From Microbacterium sp. zg-Y1090 (GTDB lineage: Bacteria; Actinomycetota; Actinomycetes; Actinomycetales; Microbacteriaceae), in contig NZ_CP126742.1 in NCBI RefSeq assembly GCF_030246945.1, positions 620,001 through 684,000 of the forward strand: a DNA stretch of 64,000 bases, written 5' to 3'. The translations under genes and the position numbers were made by a program. Under the pieces are notes generated by a model. The model saw only the letters and a program-made list of their open reading frames with translations. It was not told the origin of the DNA and ran no database searches. Positions 29,029 through 38,409 of this stretch are shown here, piece by piece; position 1 is the first letter of the stretch; every line of letters begins with the position of its first letter.

Positions 29029-29826
29029 ATGCCTCTTCTCGACACGCCCGTCCGCCTGGGGATCCAGCTGCAGCCCCAGCACGCCCTGTACCCCGACTTC
29101 CGCGAGGCCGTCATGCGGCTGGAGGAGATGGGGGTGGACGTCCTGTTCAACTGGGACCACTTCTTCCCCCTCTCGGGCGATCCCGACGGCCTGCACTTCG
29201 AGTCGTGGACGATGCTCGCCGCCTGGGCGGAGCAGACCGAGCGTGTCGAGTTCGGGGCGCTGGTCAACTGCAACAGCTACCGCAACCCCGACCTGCAGGC
29301 GGACATGGCCCGCACCATCGACCACATCTCGGCCAAGGGCGGCACCGGACGGTTCATCTTCGGCACCGGGGCCGGCTGGTTCGAGCGGGACTACGACGAG
29401 TACGGGTACGAATTCGGCACCCCGGGCTCGCGCCTGCGCGACCTCGAGCAGGGTCTCGCCCGCATCGAGCGGCGCTGGGAGAAGCTCAACCCGGCCCCGA
29501 CCCGGCGGATCCCGGTGATGATCGGAGGCGCGGGCGAGCAGAAGACGCTGCGTCTGGTCGCCCGCCACGCCGACATCTGGCACAGCTTCGTGGGGCCCGA
29601 CAACCTGTCGCACAAGCTCTCGGTGATCGAGAAGTGGGCCGACGTCGAGCAGCGTCCGACGGATGGGCTCATCATCTCCAACGAGTTGAAGGACCGTGAC
29701 GAAGACGTCGCCGACGCCCTCTACGACCACGGTGTGCGCCTGTACACCCTCGGCTTCCAGGGGCCCGACTGGGACTACGCGCTCGTCGAGCGGTGGCTGC
29801 GCTGGCGCGACGGCAAGAACGCCTGA
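29029..29826 (+). CDS. LLM-class F420-dependent oxidoreductase
   Basis: This 265-residue luciferase-like TIM-barrel protein has VRLGIQLQPQHALYPDF at the start, NWDHFFPL, RFIFGTGAGWFERDYDEYG (the family's G-T-G-A-G-W phosphate/cofactor loop, about 105-125) and IPVMIGGAGEQKTLRLVARHAD. Actinobacterial members use F420. ATG at 29029 is 7 nt after TAGGCT (29016-29021), consistent with a leaderless transcript. The substrate is unknown. Confidence 0.85.
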   Translation: MPLLDTPVRLGIQLQPQHALYPDFREAVMRLEEMGVDVLFNWDHFFPLSGDPDGLHFESWTMLAAWAEQTERVEFGALVNCNSYRNPDLQADMARTIDHISAKGGTGRFIFGTGAGWFERDYDEYGYEFGTPGSRLRDLEQGLARIERRWEKLNPAPTRRIPVMIGGAGEQKTLRLVARHADIWHSFVGPDNLSHKLSVIEKWADVEQRPTDGLIISNELKDRDEDVADALYDHGVRLYTLGFQGPDWDYALVERWLRWRDGKNA

Positions 29827-29867
29827 CAGGCTCCGTCGCCCACGGTGGCCGGGAATAGGCTGGAGCC

Positions 29868-30767
29868 ATGGTCTCCGAGCTGTTCGACCCGGCCGCGTGG
29901 GTGCCCGCGCCCGGCGCCGATGCCTACACCGACATCACCGCGCATGTCTCCACCGACGGGCGCATCGCGCGCATCGCGTTCGACCGGCCCGAGGTGCGCA
30001 ACGCCTTCCGGCCGCACACCGTCGACGAGCTGTACCGGGCGCTGGACATCGCGCGGCAGGACTCGCGCATCGGCGTCGTGCTGCTCACCGGCAACGGCCC
30101 CAGCCCCAAGGACGGCGGGTGGGCGTTCTGCTCCGGCGGCGACCAGCGCATCCGAGGCCGCGACGGCTACAAGTACGAGGGCGATGAGGCGTTCGTGCCC
30201 GACCCCGCCCGCTCCGGGCGCCTGCACATCCTCGAGGTGCAGCGGCTCATCCGCTTCATGCCGAAGGTCGTCATCGCGGTGATCCCGGGATGGGCGGCCG
30301 GCGGCGGGCACTCCCTGCACGTCGTCTGCGACCTGTCGATCGCGTCCCGCGAGCACGGAAGGTTCAAGCAGACGGATGCCGACGTCGGCTCGTTCGATGC
30401 CGGGTACGGGTCGGCCTACATGGCGCGCCAGGTGGGGCAGAAGATCGCCCGCGAGGTGTTCTTCCTCGCCGAGGAGTACTCCGCCGACCGAGCGTACGAG
30501 ATGGGCGCGGTCAATCGCGTCGTGCCGCACGCCGAACTCGAGCGCGAGGCGATCGCGATGGCGCAGACCATCCTCACCAAGTCGCCCACGGCGATCCGCA
30601 TGCTGAAGTTCGCCTTCAACGCCGTCGACGACGGCCTGGTGGGCCAGCAGGTGTTCGCCGGGGAGGCCACGCGCCTGGCCTATGGCACCGACGAGGCCGT
30701 CGAGGGACGGGACGCGTTCCTCGAGAAGCGCGACCCCGACTGGTCGCCCTACCCCTGGCACTACTGA
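29868..30767 (+). CDS. menB: 1,4-Dihydroxy-2-naphthoyl-CoA synthase
   Basis: This 299-residue crotonase-fold enzyme closes the naphthoquinone ring of o-succinylbenzoyl-CoA. Typical MenB blocks are IAFDRPEVRNAFRPHTVDEL, FCSGGDQRIRGRDGYKYE, PGWAAGGGHSLHVVCDLSIA (oxyanion hole) and QTDADVGSFDAGYGSAYMARQVG, with the C-terminal PDWSPYPWHY. TAGGCT (29856-29861) lies 6 nt before the ATG, a leaderless start. menE follows 7 bp after its stop. Confidence 0.96.
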   Translation: MVSELFDPAAWVPAPGADAYTDITAHVSTDGRIARIAFDRPEVRNAFRPHTVDELYRALDIARQDSRIGVVLLTGNGPSPKDGGWAFCSGGDQRIRGRDGYKYEGDEAFVPDPARSGRLHILEVQRLIRFMPKVVIAVIPGWAAGGGHSLHVVCDLSIASREHGRFKQTDADVGSFDAGYGSAYMARQVGQKIAREVFFLAEEYSADRAYEMGAVNRVVPHAELEREAIAMAQTILTKSPTAIRMLKFAFNAVDDGLVGQQVFAGEATRLAYGTDEAVEGRDAFLEKRDPDWSPYPWHY

Positions 30768-30774
30768 GGTGGCG

Positions 30775-31932
30775 ATGGACCTTCAGGCGGTGTCGGGGGA
30801 CGACCCCCGTGAGGTGCTGCGTGCCGTGCGCGCCGCGATCGACGGCGCAGGTCCCGCGCTGGGGCTCGGAATGGTCGACACCGCACCGCGGGAGGTGCCG
30901 GCCGGCACCGCGGTGGTCGTCACGACGTCGGGTTCCACCGGCATCCCGAAATCCGTCGTGCTCAGCCGCACCGCGCTGACCGCCGGAGCACGTGCCACCG
31001 CGGCGCGCATCGGCGAGGGTGCGTGGCTGCTCGCTCTGCCGGCGTCGTACGTCGCCGGGCTGCAGGTGCTCGTGCGCTCGATCGTCTCGGGGCGCGAGCC
31101 GACGATGCTGACGGGTGCGTTCACCCCGCAGGCATTCGCGGCGGCGGCGCGCGACATGGCGTCGGCCACCGGTGCGCGGGAGGTGCCCGCCTACACCTCG
31201 CTCGTCCCGGCGCAGTTGACGAAGCTTCTGGATGCCGCGGAGCACGATGCCGCGGTGGGGGACGCGCTGCGGTCGTTCGAGGCGATCCTCGTGGGCGGCC
31301 AGTCGCTCCCCGCCGCCGTGTACGACCGTGCCCGCGAGTGCGGCGCGCGCATCGTGCGCACCTACGGGTCCACCGAGACCAGCGGCGGGTGCGTCTACGA
31401 CGGCGTGCCGCTGGACGGCGTGGAGCTGCGCCTGGTCGACGGCGAGGTGCAGGTGGCCGGCCCGACGCTCGCCGACGGCTACCTCGACGATCCCGAGCGC
31501 ACCGAGGCGACGTTCGTCCGTGACGGCGACGGGACCCGCTGGTACCGCACCGGCGATGCCGGGGTCATCACCGACGGCGTGCTGGCGGTGCGCGGCCGCC
31601 TGGACAACGTGATCATCTCGGGCGGCGTCAACATCTCGCTGGACCGCGTCGAGCAGGTCGTGCGCGGGGTCCCCGGGCTCGCGAATGCCGTCGTCGTCGC
31701 TGTCCCCGACGCACGGTGGGGGGAGGCATCTGTCATCGTCTGCGCCCGCGGCAATGCGCTGCGCCGCAGCGATGCCGACCACCTCGCCGCCGCCCGCAGC
31801 GCCGTGGCGGACGAGATCGGCGCGCATGCCCGCCCCGTGCGGCTGGTGCTGCTGGACGAGGTCGCGACGCTCGCCAGCGGCAAGCCCGATCGTGAGGCGA
31901 TCCGCCAGGCGGTGCGACAGACGCCGCACTGA
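30775..31932 (+). CDS. menE: o-Succinylbenzoate-CoA ligase
   Basis: This 385-residue adenylate-forming enzyme is compact, as usual for actinobacterial MenE. It shows the phosphate-loop VTTSGSTGIPKSVVLS (about 46-61), YGSTETSGGCVYDG (A5 motif), WYRTGDAGV with RGRLDN (A7/A8) and the C-terminal lysine in LASGKPDREA. It activates OSB for MenB. ATG at 30775 has GAGG at -9; an in-frame GTG at 30769 is the alternative. Confidence 0.95.
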   Translation: MDLQAVSGDDPREVLRAVRAAIDGAGPALGLGMVDTAPREVPAGTAVVVTTSGSTGIPKSVVLSRTALTAGARATAARIGEGAWLLALPASYVAGLQVLVRSIVSGREPTMLTGAFTPQAFAAAARDMASATGAREVPAYTSLVPAQLTKLLDAAEHDAAVGDALRSFEAILVGGQSLPAAVYDRARECGARIVRTYGSTETSGGCVYDGVPLDGVELRLVDGEVQVAGPTLADGYLDDPERTEATFVRDGDGTRWYRTGDAGVITDGVLAVRGRLDNVIISGGVNISLDRVEQVVRGVPGLANAVVVAVPDARWGEASVIVCARGNALRRSDADHLAAARSAVADEIGAHARPVRLVLLDEVATLASGKPDREAIRQAVRQTPH

Positions 31933-31985
31933 CGCGGCCGGGCGCGTGGCGGGGAGTGTCCCGGCACGGCCTAAACTGACTGGTC

Positions 31986-32966
31986 GTGGCCGCACCCTCC
32001 CGTAAGAAGAAGCGCACCCCGTCGGCATCCGCCCGCAAGACGCGCGGCAACCCGCAGCGGTCGCAGGCGCCGCAGGCGCCCGCCCGCGTCGAGCCCGCGA
32101 CGCTCGGCGACTGGATCGGAGCCGCCCGGCTGCGCACACTGCCGCTGGCGGTGACGCCCGTGCTCATCGGCACCGGCGCCGCGCTGGTCGTCGAGCCGGC
32201 GTTCCACTGGGCGCTCGCCCTGGCCTGCCTCGTGGTGGCGGTCGCACTGCAGATCGGCGTCAACTTCGCCAACGACTACAGCGACGGCATCCGGGGCACC
32301 GACGACCACCGCGTCGGCCCGGCGCGCCTCACCGCCTCACGCAAGGCCCGGCCGCGCACCGTGCTGATCGTGGCCCTCGCGTTCTTCGCCGTCGCCGCGA
32401 TCGCCGGAATCGCGATCGTGATCCGCACCCAGCACTGGTGGATGCTCGCGATCGGCGCGGTCTGCATCATCGCGGCCTGGTTCTACACCGGCGGCAAGCG
32501 GCCCTATGGCTATGCCGGCCTCGGTGAGCTCTTCGTCTTCGTCTTCTTCGGGCTCGTCGCCACCGTCGGCACCACGTTCGTGCAGGTCGGCGTCGTGCCG
32601 CAGGAGGCGTGGTTCGGCGCGGTGGGCGCGGGTCTGCTGGCCTGCGCGGTGCTGCTGGCGAACAACCTGCGCGACATCGACCAGGACCGTCTGGCCGGCA
32701 AGCGCACCCTCACGGTGCGCATCGGCAAGCGCGCCACTCAGGCGCTGTTCACACTGTTCCTGCTGATCCCGTTCGCCATCGCGGCGTACCTGGCGCTGTT
32801 CTACCCGATCGCCTGGCTGACGCTGCTGGCACTGATCCCGGCCGCCGCGGCGATCCTCATCGTGTGGACCTACCGCGCCCCGCGGGAGCTGGTCGTCGCC
32901 CTGGGCGTCACGTCGCTGACGTCGGTGGCGTACGGCGCGCTGCTGCTGTGGGCCTTCGCGGGCTGA
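31986..32966 (+). CDS. menA: 1,4-Dihydroxy-2-naphthoate polyprenyltransferase
   Basis: This 326-residue UbiA-family prenyltransferase has a ~35-residue basic N-terminal lead and about eight helices. The two aspartate-rich sites are NFANDYSDGIRGTD (about 97-110) and NNLRDIDQDRLAGKRTL (about 222-238), which bind the Mg-diphosphate. It joins DHNA to the polyprenyl chain at the membrane. The GTG start lies 8 nt after TAAACT (31972-31977). Confidence 0.96.
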   Translation: MAAPSRKKKRTPSASARKTRGNPQRSQAPQAPARVEPATLGDWIGAARLRTLPLAVTPVLIGTGAALVVEPAFHWALALACLVVAVALQIGVNFANDYSDGIRGTDDHRVGPARLTASRKARPRTVLIVALAFFAVAAIAGIAIVIRTQHWWMLAIGAVCIIAAWFYTGGKRPYGYAGLGELFVFVFFGLVATVGTTFVQVGVVPQEAWFGAVGAGLLACAVLLANNLRDIDQDRLAGKRTLTVRIGKRATQALFTLFLLIPFAIAAYLALFYPIAWLTLLALIPAAAAILIVWTYRAPRELVVALGVTSLTSVAYGALLLWAFAG

Positions 32967-32967
32967 G

Positions 32968-33297
32968 TCAGCGTGCGGCGGGACCGGCCGTGGTGCCGGG
33001 GCCGGCAGCGTCGGTGTCGTCGCCGGTAGATCTGCTCACGGCGTCGTTCGCGGCATCCTCCGCGTCGGCATCCAGGTGCTCGGTGCGCCGCGCACGGCGG
33101 TCGGCCAGGCCCGCCGTGACGTCGTCCAGCGGCGCGCGCAGGAACAGCAGCGACAGGCTCAGCCCGATCAGCGCGGCGAAGATCGCCGAGAGCCAGTAGA
33201 ACTCCCGCATGATCGGAAACAGCATCATGATGCCGAACGGCACCAGGAACGCCAACAGTCGCAGCACCGAGTAGACGATCACGGAGCGTGCTTTCAC
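32968..33297 (-). CDS. DUF4229 small membrane protein
   Basis: This 109-residue protein has two hydrophobic helices (VIVYSVLRLLAFLVPFGIMMLF and YWLSAIFAALIGLSLSLLFL), a charged RAPLDDVTAGLADRRARR segment and a disordered acidic tail. It matches the actinobacterial DUF4229 family, often beside menA. The GTG at 33297 is chosen because a TAGGAT hexamer (minus strand, 33305-33310) lies exactly 7 nt upstream; ATG at 33306 would overlap that element. It is tail-to-tail with menA, 1 bp apart. Function unknown. Confidence 0.8.
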   Translation of the reverse strand: MKARSVIVYSVLRLLAFLVPFGIMMLFPIMREFYWLSAIFAALIGLSLSLLFLRAPLDDVTAGLADRRARRTEHLDADAEDAANDAVSRSTGDDTDAAGPGTTAGPAAR

Positions 33298-33384
33298 ACC
33301 CGCCATCCTACGCGGCATGACGAGGGCGGCCCGGTTCCACTCCTCTGGGCGCCCGCTCAGCCCAGCGCGCCTAGGATGGAACGC

Positions 33385-33750
33385 GTGGCGCGTATCCTGC
33401 TCATCGTTGCGCTGCTGTTGATCCTGTTCTGGGTCTACAGCATCGTCGACTGCGCCGTTCAGCACCCCAGCCGGCACCGTGGCGTCAGCAAGCCGGTGTG
33501 GATCCTGATCGTGGCGCTGCTGCCGGTGCTCGGTGGCGTGCTCTGGTTCGCGGTGGGCCGCACTCGTTCCTCGGCGATGCCGCGGCCGAAGGCGCCGGAT
33601 GACGACCCCGAGTTCCTCGGCCGCATCGGCGACATCCGCGACACGGATGAGCGCATCCGCCGCATCGAGGAGGAGCTGAAGGCCCTCGACTCGGAGGACG
33701 ACGATCCGCACTGGGGCAACCCCCCGCCGCCGCGCCCGACCGACGCATGA
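33385..33750 (+). CDS. PLDc_N-domain membrane protein
   Basis: This 121-residue protein has two helices (ILLIVALLLILFWVYSIVDCAVQ and VWILIVALLPVLGGVLWFAVG) resembling the N-terminal part of cardiolipin synthases (PLDc_N), then a charged coiled tail with IRRIEEELKAL. The GTG at 33385 lies 7 nt after TAGGAT (33372-33377); an upstream ATG at 33376 would sit inside that hexamer. Its stop overlaps the menD ATG (ATGA). Function unknown. Confidence 0.82.
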   Translation: MARILLIVALLLILFWVYSIVDCAVQHPSRHRGVSKPVWILIVALLPVLGGVLWFAVGRTRSSAMPRPKAPDDDPEFLGRIGDIRDTDERIRRIEEELKALDSEDDDPHWGNPPPPRPTDA

Positions 33751-35549
33751 GCGCAGGGGAGCGGTCCCCGGCCACGGATGCCGCCGCCGCGCTGCTGGGC
33801 CGACTCGTCGAACGCGGCGTGCGCGACATCGTGCTCAGCCCGGGCTCGCGCTCGCAGGCGCTCGCGCTGATCGCCGCCGAACTCGAAAGCCGCGGCGTGG
33901 TGCGGCTGCACGTGCGCATCGACGAACGGGTCGCCGGGTTCACCGCTCTGGGCCTCGGCCGTGAGTCGGGCGTTCCCGCTGCGGTGATCTGCACCTCCGG
34001 CACCGCCGCCGCCAATCTGCTGCCGGCCGCCCTCGAGGCGCACCACGCGGGCGTTCCGCTGCTGCTGCTCACCGCCGATCGTCCCCCGGAGCTCCGCGGC
34101 GTCGGCGCGAACCAGACCACCCGCCAGCCCGGCATGTTCTCCGCCGCGGTGCGGCGCGAGGCCGACCTTCCGGTGCCCGACCGCATCGACGCCGACGGCA
34201 CCGACGAGCAGTCGGCGATGCTGCGCGCCGTCGCGGACGACGCGTTCGAGGCGAGCCTGGGCTACGGGGCGCTGCCGCGCGGACCGGTGCATCTGAACCT
34301 TCCGTGCCGGGAGCCGCTGGCCGGGACCCTGCCCCCGTGGCTCATCGCGGCCGCGGCCGTCGACCCCACCGCTGCGGACGATCCGTCCGGCGCGCCGGAC
34401 GCCGCCCCGATCCCTGCCTCCGGGGACGATTCGGGCGCGCTGTACCAGGGCGGTGGCGGCATCGGACGGGCGGATGTGCCCGCCGCCGACGACGCACCGG
34501 TCGTGCTGGAGCCGGGCCCGCGCACCCTCGTGATCGCCGGTGCCGACGCCGGGCCCGCCGCAGAGGAGCTCGCCCACCGCGGCGGGTGGCCGCTCGTGGC
34601 CGAGATCGTCAGCGGCGCGCGGTTCGGCCGTCAGCTCGTGCACGGCTATCGCGGGCTGCTGCGCGATCCGCGCCTGGGCGGTCGCGTGCAGCGTGCCGTC
34701 GTCTTCGGCCACCCCACCCTCAGCCGCGAGGTCGTCGCCCTGCTCTCGCGCGACGACGTCGAGGTCATCGCCGTCCGCGGCCCGGGGGAGCCCCTCAACC
34801 TCAACGGAGCGACCGTGGCCGCCGCCGCGGTGACGGTCTCCGCCAGGGACGCCGACCCGCAGTGGCTGCCGGAGTGGATGCGGGCCTCGCGGGACGCCGC
34901 GGTCGATCTCGCCCCGCCCGCGCCCGACGCGGTCGGCCTCGCCTCGGCCTCGCCCGCCGCGCGACTCGGTGCGATCGCCGCCGAGCTGCAGGCCATCAGG
35001 GCGCCACTGGACCGCGAGGCGCTCGTCGACGCGGTGTGGCGCGCCACGTGGCCGCACGACCGCCTGGTGTTCGGGTCCTCGCGCCTCGTGCGCGTCGCCG
35101 ATGCGGTGCTCGGCGGCAAGAAGGTGCCCGTCCACGCCAACCGTGGCCTCGCGGGCATCGACGGCACGATCGCGACGGCCACGGGCATCGCCCTGGCCTC
35201 GCAGGTGATCGGCGCGCCGGGCGTCACCCGCGTGCTCATGGGCGACCTCACGTTCCTCCACGACGTCGGGGCGCTGCTGCTCCCGCCGCATGAGGAGGAG
35301 CCCCGCCTGCAGGTGATCGTCGGCAACGACGGGGGCGGAACGATCTTCGACGGGCTCGAGGTGGCCGCCGTCGCACAGGCCTCGGCCATGGAACGGGTGC
35401 TGTACACCCCGCAGACCGCGCGGCTGGAGCAGCTGGCCACCGCCTATGGCTGGGAGTACCAGCGGGTCACGACGCGGGCGGCGCTCGACCAGGCGCTCAC
35501 CTCGCCTGTCGGCGGACGCCAGCTCATCGAAGTGCCGCTGCCGCGGTGA
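33747..35549 (+). CDS. menD: SEPHCHC synthase
   Basis: This 600-residue thiamine-diphosphate enzyme adds 2-oxoglutarate to isochorismate. It has LSPGSRSQALALIAAE, the ThDP-activating Glu60 (RIDERVAGF), CTSGTAAANLLPA and the cofactor/Mg segment MGDLTFLHDVGALL with NDGGGTIF. A ~40-residue Gly/Asp/Ala-rich insert (about 205-245) separates the first two domains. ATG overlaps the preceding stop. Confidence 0.96.
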   Translation: MSAGERSPATDAAAALLGRLVERGVRDIVLSPGSRSQALALIAAELESRGVVRLHVRIDERVAGFTALGLGRESGVPAAVICTSGTAAANLLPAALEAHHAGVPLLLLTADRPPELRGVGANQTTRQPGMFSAAVRREADLPVPDRIDADGTDEQSAMLRAVADDAFEASLGYGALPRGPVHLNLPCREPLAGTLPPWLIAAAAVDPTAADDPSGAPDAAPIPASGDDSGALYQGGGGIGRADVPAADDAPVVLEPGPRTLVIAGADAGPAAEELAHRGGWPLVAEIVSGARFGRQLVHGYRGLLRDPRLGGRVQRAVVFGHPTLSREVVALLSRDDVEVIAVRGPGEPLNLNGATVAAAAVTVSARDADPQWLPEWMRASRDAAVDLAPPAPDAVGLASASPAARLGAIAAELQAIRAPLDREALVDAVWRATWPHDRLVFGSSRLVRVADAVLGGKKVPVHANRGLAGIDGTIATATGIALASQVIGAPGVTRVLMGDLTFLHDVGALLLPPHEEEPRLQVIVGNDGGGTIFDGLEVAAVAQASAMERVLYTPQTARLEQLATAYGWEYQRVTTRAALDQALTSPVGGRQLIEVPLPR

Positions 35550-35618
35550 GCGCCGGGCGCTGAGGGTTCGGCGCACGAACCCGGTGCCGCGGGCTCCGGC
35601 ATCCGCCATGATGACTGC

Positions 35619-36482
35619 ATGACCGCGAGAAGTCAGTCCAATGTCACCGTCGACCTGATCGAGACGCTGCGGGTGCGGGAGGGGTTCCGCCTCGCCGACG
35701 TCGACAGCCGTGCGACACCCGGGTACGGCAAGGACAAGGCCAAGGCCGCGGAGGATCTCGTCGCCGGAGCGCATGAGTTCGACGAGCTGCAGGAGCGCCT
35801 CTACGCCCAGAGTCGCGAGGATCCGACCAAGCCCTCGGTGCTGCTGGTGCTGCAGGCGATGGACACCGCAGGCAAGGGCGGCATCGTGCGGCACGTCATC
35901 GGTGCGACGGACCCGCAGGGCATCCACCTGAAGGCGTTCAAGAAGCCGACGGCGGAGGAGCTCGCCCACGACTTCCTCTGGCGCATCGAGAAGCACGTGC
36001 CCCACCCCGGTTACATCGGCGTCTTCGACCGCTCGCACTACGAGGATGTGCTGATCGGCCGGGTGCGCGAGCTCGCGCCGCCGGAGGAGATCGAGCGCCG
36101 ATACGGGGCGATCAACGACTTCGAGCGGCGCATCTCCGACGCCGGCACCACCATCGTGAAGGTGATGCTGCACATCTCCCCGGCTGAGCAGAAGGAGCGC
36201 CTGATGCAGCGCCTGGAGCGGCCGGAGAAGCACTGGAAGTACAACCCCGGCGACATCGATGAACGCCTTCTCTGGCCGCAGTACATGGATGCCTACCAGA
36301 CGGTGTTCGACCGCACCTCCACCGACGTCGCGCCCTGGTACGTCGTCCCCGCCGGTCGCAAGTGGTACGCGCGCATCGCGGTGCAGCACCTGCTGCTGGC
36401 GACGCTGGAACGCCTCGACCCGCAGTGGCCGCCGGCCACCTTCGACGTCGAGGCGGAGAAGCGACGCCTCGAGGCCACATGA
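35619..36482 (+). CDS. PPK2-family polyphosphate:nucleotide phosphotransferase
   Basis: This 287-residue kinase transfers phosphate from polyphosphate to nucleoside mono- or diphosphates. It has Walker A AMDTAGKGG (80-88), Walker B GVFDRSHYEDV (134-144) and the lid HWKYNPGDIDERLLWPQY. It is a single-domain PPK2 of usual length; the class (AMP or ADP specificity) is not assigned. ATG is 6 nt after CATGAT (35607-35612). It lies among the men genes without an evident pathway link. Confidence 0.92.
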   Translation: MTARSQSNVTVDLIETLRVREGFRLADVDSRATPGYGKDKAKAAEDLVAGAHEFDELQERLYAQSREDPTKPSVLLVLQAMDTAGKGGIVRHVIGATDPQGIHLKAFKKPTAEELAHDFLWRIEKHVPHPGYIGVFDRSHYEDVLIGRVRELAPPEEIERRYGAINDFERRISDAGTTIVKVMLHISPAEQKERLMQRLERPEKHWKYNPGDIDERLLWPQYMDAYQTVFDRTSTDVAPWYVVPAGRKWYARIAVQHLLLATLERLDPQWPPATFDVEAEKRRLEAT

Positions 36483-36519
36483 CGCTCCGTCCGGCAGGGC
36501 GGGCCGTGCGTGGCGGACG

Positions 36520-37770
36520 CTACGCCAGCGCGTCCACGATCGGCCGGAACTTCACCCGCGTCTCGATGAGCTCGGTCTCGGGGTCGCTGCCGGGCACGAT
36601 GCCGGCGCCGGCGTAGGCGGTCACAGCGATCGGCGCCGCCTCGTCGGCGGGAAGGTCGAACTGCGCGCAGCGCAGCGCGATCGCCCACTCGCCGTCGCCG
36701 TGCGCGTCGATCCAGCCGACGGGCCCGGCGTACCGGCCGCGGTCGAAGGGCTCCAGGCGCCGGATGACCTCGATCGCCGCGGCGGTCGGGGTGCCCGCCA
36801 CGGCGGCGGTGGGGTGCAGCGCGCCGACGAGGTCCAGCGCCGAGGCCACGCCGCCGAGCTCGCCCTCGACGTCGGTGGCCAGGTGCCAGACGTTGGGCAG
36901 CTTGAGGGTGAACGGCGCCTCGCCGGCGACGAGCGCCCGGGTGTAGGGGCGCAGTGACGACAGCACGCTCTGCACCGCGAACTCGTGCTCGTCGAGATCC
37001 TTGCCGCTCGAGGCGAGCGCGGACGCCGCGGCCGTGTCGGCGTCGGCGTCGGCGCCGCGGGGGGTGGTGCCGGCGAGCACGCGGGCGGTCACAGTGCCCC
37101 CGTGCACGGTGACGAGGGTCTCCGGACTCGCGCCGATGATCCCGTCCACGGCGAAGGTCCAGGTGTCGGGGTAGTCGGATGCCAGCGCACGCGCGAGCCG
37201 GCGAAGATCCGAACCGGCCGGGGCGGTGCCGCGCAGGTCGCGCGCGAGCACCACCTTGCCCACCTCGCCCGCGGCGATGGCGTCCAGCCCGGCGCGCACG
37301 GAAGCGAGGTATCCCTCGGCGGACTGCTCGCCCGGCCCGAGCGTGCCGGCCCAGTGCCCGCCGTACGGCGTCTCGTGCGGCTCCAGGGGTCCCTCGCCGG
37401 CGGGGTCGATGGTGGTCACCCAGCCTCGTCCCCCGCGGCGGCCCACGATGACGCGCGGCACGTGCAGCTCGCCCGCCCGGCGCGATCGGGTGTCGAACGT
37501 CAGCGCGCCGAACGCCACGAGCCCGGTGCCGGGAAGACCCACCGGGTCGTCGATGTCGGCGGCGGCGGCCAGAGCGGTCCACTGCCGCGAGAGCTCGCCC
37601 GCGGCATCCCCGTCGGCGACCGTGAACGTGTGGGCCGCGCCCCAGCCGACCATGCCGTCGCCGCGGCGCATCCACGCGGTCGGGCGGGTCGGGGAGGTGA
37701 AGGTCAGCAGGTCTTCGACGTGGTCCGTCTCGCGGGTCCGGACGACGAGATGCGGAAGGGACACAGACAC
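36520..37770 (-). CDS. menF: Isochorismate synthase
   Basis: This 416-residue chorismate-binding enzyme supplies isochorismate for MenD. Family blocks are [12 protein letters not shown] (about 165-176), [77 protein letters not shown] and [21 protein letters not shown]. Salicylate synthase activity is less likely given the men context. The start is GTG at 37770, 7 nt after a minus-strand TAGGCT that overlaps the -10 of the divergent gene. Confidence 0.92.
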   Translation of the reverse strand: MSVSLPHLVVRTRETDHVEDLLTFTSPTRPTAWMRRGDGMVGWGAAHTFTVADGDAAGELSRQWTALAAAADIDDPVGLPGTGLVAFGALTFDTRSRRAGELHVPRVIVGRRGGRGWVTTIDPAGEGPLEPHETPYGGHWAGTLGPGEQSAEGYLASVRAGLDAIAAGEVGKVVLARDLRGTAPAGSDLRRLARALASDYPDTWTFAVDGIIGASPETLVTVHGGTVTARVLAGTTPRGADADADTAAASALASSGKDLDEHEFAVQSVLSSLRPYTRALVAGEAPFTLKLPNVWHLATDVEGELGGVASALDLVGALHPTAAVAGTPTAAAIEVIRRLEPFDRGRYAGPVGWIDAHGDGEWAIALRCAQFDLPADEAAPIAVTAYAGAGIVPGSDPETELIETRVKFRPIVDALA

Positions 37771-37777
37771 GCCTTCC

Positions 37778-37787
37778 AGCCTAGACT
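37778..37787. promoter_or_regulatory. Overlapping divergent -10 elements of menF and the DUF402 gene
   Basis: AGCCTAGACT reads TAGACT on the plus strand (37782-37787, 7 nt before the DUF402 ATG) and TAGGCT on the minus strand (37783-37778, 7 nt before the menF GTG). The two hexamers share the central TA, so both promoters probably cannot be open at once. Confidence 0.6.
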
Positions 37788-37794
37788 CGCGAAG

Positions 37795-38400
37795 ATGACC
37801 GTCGCCCCCGAGCCGCCGCGTCGTCCCGCGCCCGGCACCCGCCTGTCATTCCGCTGGCGCAAATGGGACGGCGGGGTGCACTGGGTGCACGAGTGCGTCT
37901 ATCTCGGCAGCGACCGGTGGGGCGACTGGGTCGGTCAGCGACCGGGCGATCGCAGCGTACGGCCGGGGCGCGATGTCATCGCCCAGCACCCGAACGTCAG
38001 TCTGATCCCGCCCGACGGTGACTGGGTGCTGACCATGAACGCGCCGCCGCACCGCACCCGGATCTACATCGACCTGGCCTGGGACGCCGGCTGGCAGGAC
38101 GGCGAGCCCGTGGGCGTCGACATGGACCTCGACGTCGTCGACCATGTCGGCACCGGCGTCTACGTCGACGACCGCGACGAATGGGAGGAGCACCGCGTGG
38201 CATACGGGTACCCCCTCGACGTGGTGGAGCGGCTCGAGGACGTCGCCGTGACGCTCGAGGCGCGGGTGCGCGCGCACGAGGCGCCGTTCGACGACGCGAC
38301 GGCGGCGCACTGGTTCACCCGTCTCGCCGCGCTCGCTGCGGACGCGCGCGCCGCCAGCGGGGCTGCCGCCGACGCGGACGACCCTGACGCCGCGCCGTAG
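37795..38400 (+). CDS. DUF402-domain protein
   Basis: This 201-residue protein resembles DUF402/FomD-like nucleotide phosphohydrolases. It has WRKWDGGVHWVHECVYLGSD, IAQHPNVSLIPPDGDWVLTMN, RIYIDLAWDAGWQDG and the acidic metal-site segment VDMDLDVVDHVGTGVYVDDRDEWEEHRVAYGYP. The family hydrolyses nucleoside diphosphates or nucleotidyl conjugates. ATG at 37795 is 7 nt after TAGACT. Its stop codon TAG is part of the -10 hexamer of the next gene. Confidence 0.82.
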   Translation: MTVAPEPPRRPAPGTRLSFRWRKWDGGVHWVHECVYLGSDRWGDWVGQRPGDRSVRPGRDVIAQHPNVSLIPPDGDWVLTMNAPPHRTRIYIDLAWDAGWQDGEPVGVDMDLDVVDHVGTGVYVDDRDEWEEHRVAYGYPLDVVERLEDVAVTLEARVRAHEAPFDDATAAHWFTRLAALAADARAASGAAADADDPDAAP

Positions 38401-38409
38401 GATCGAATG

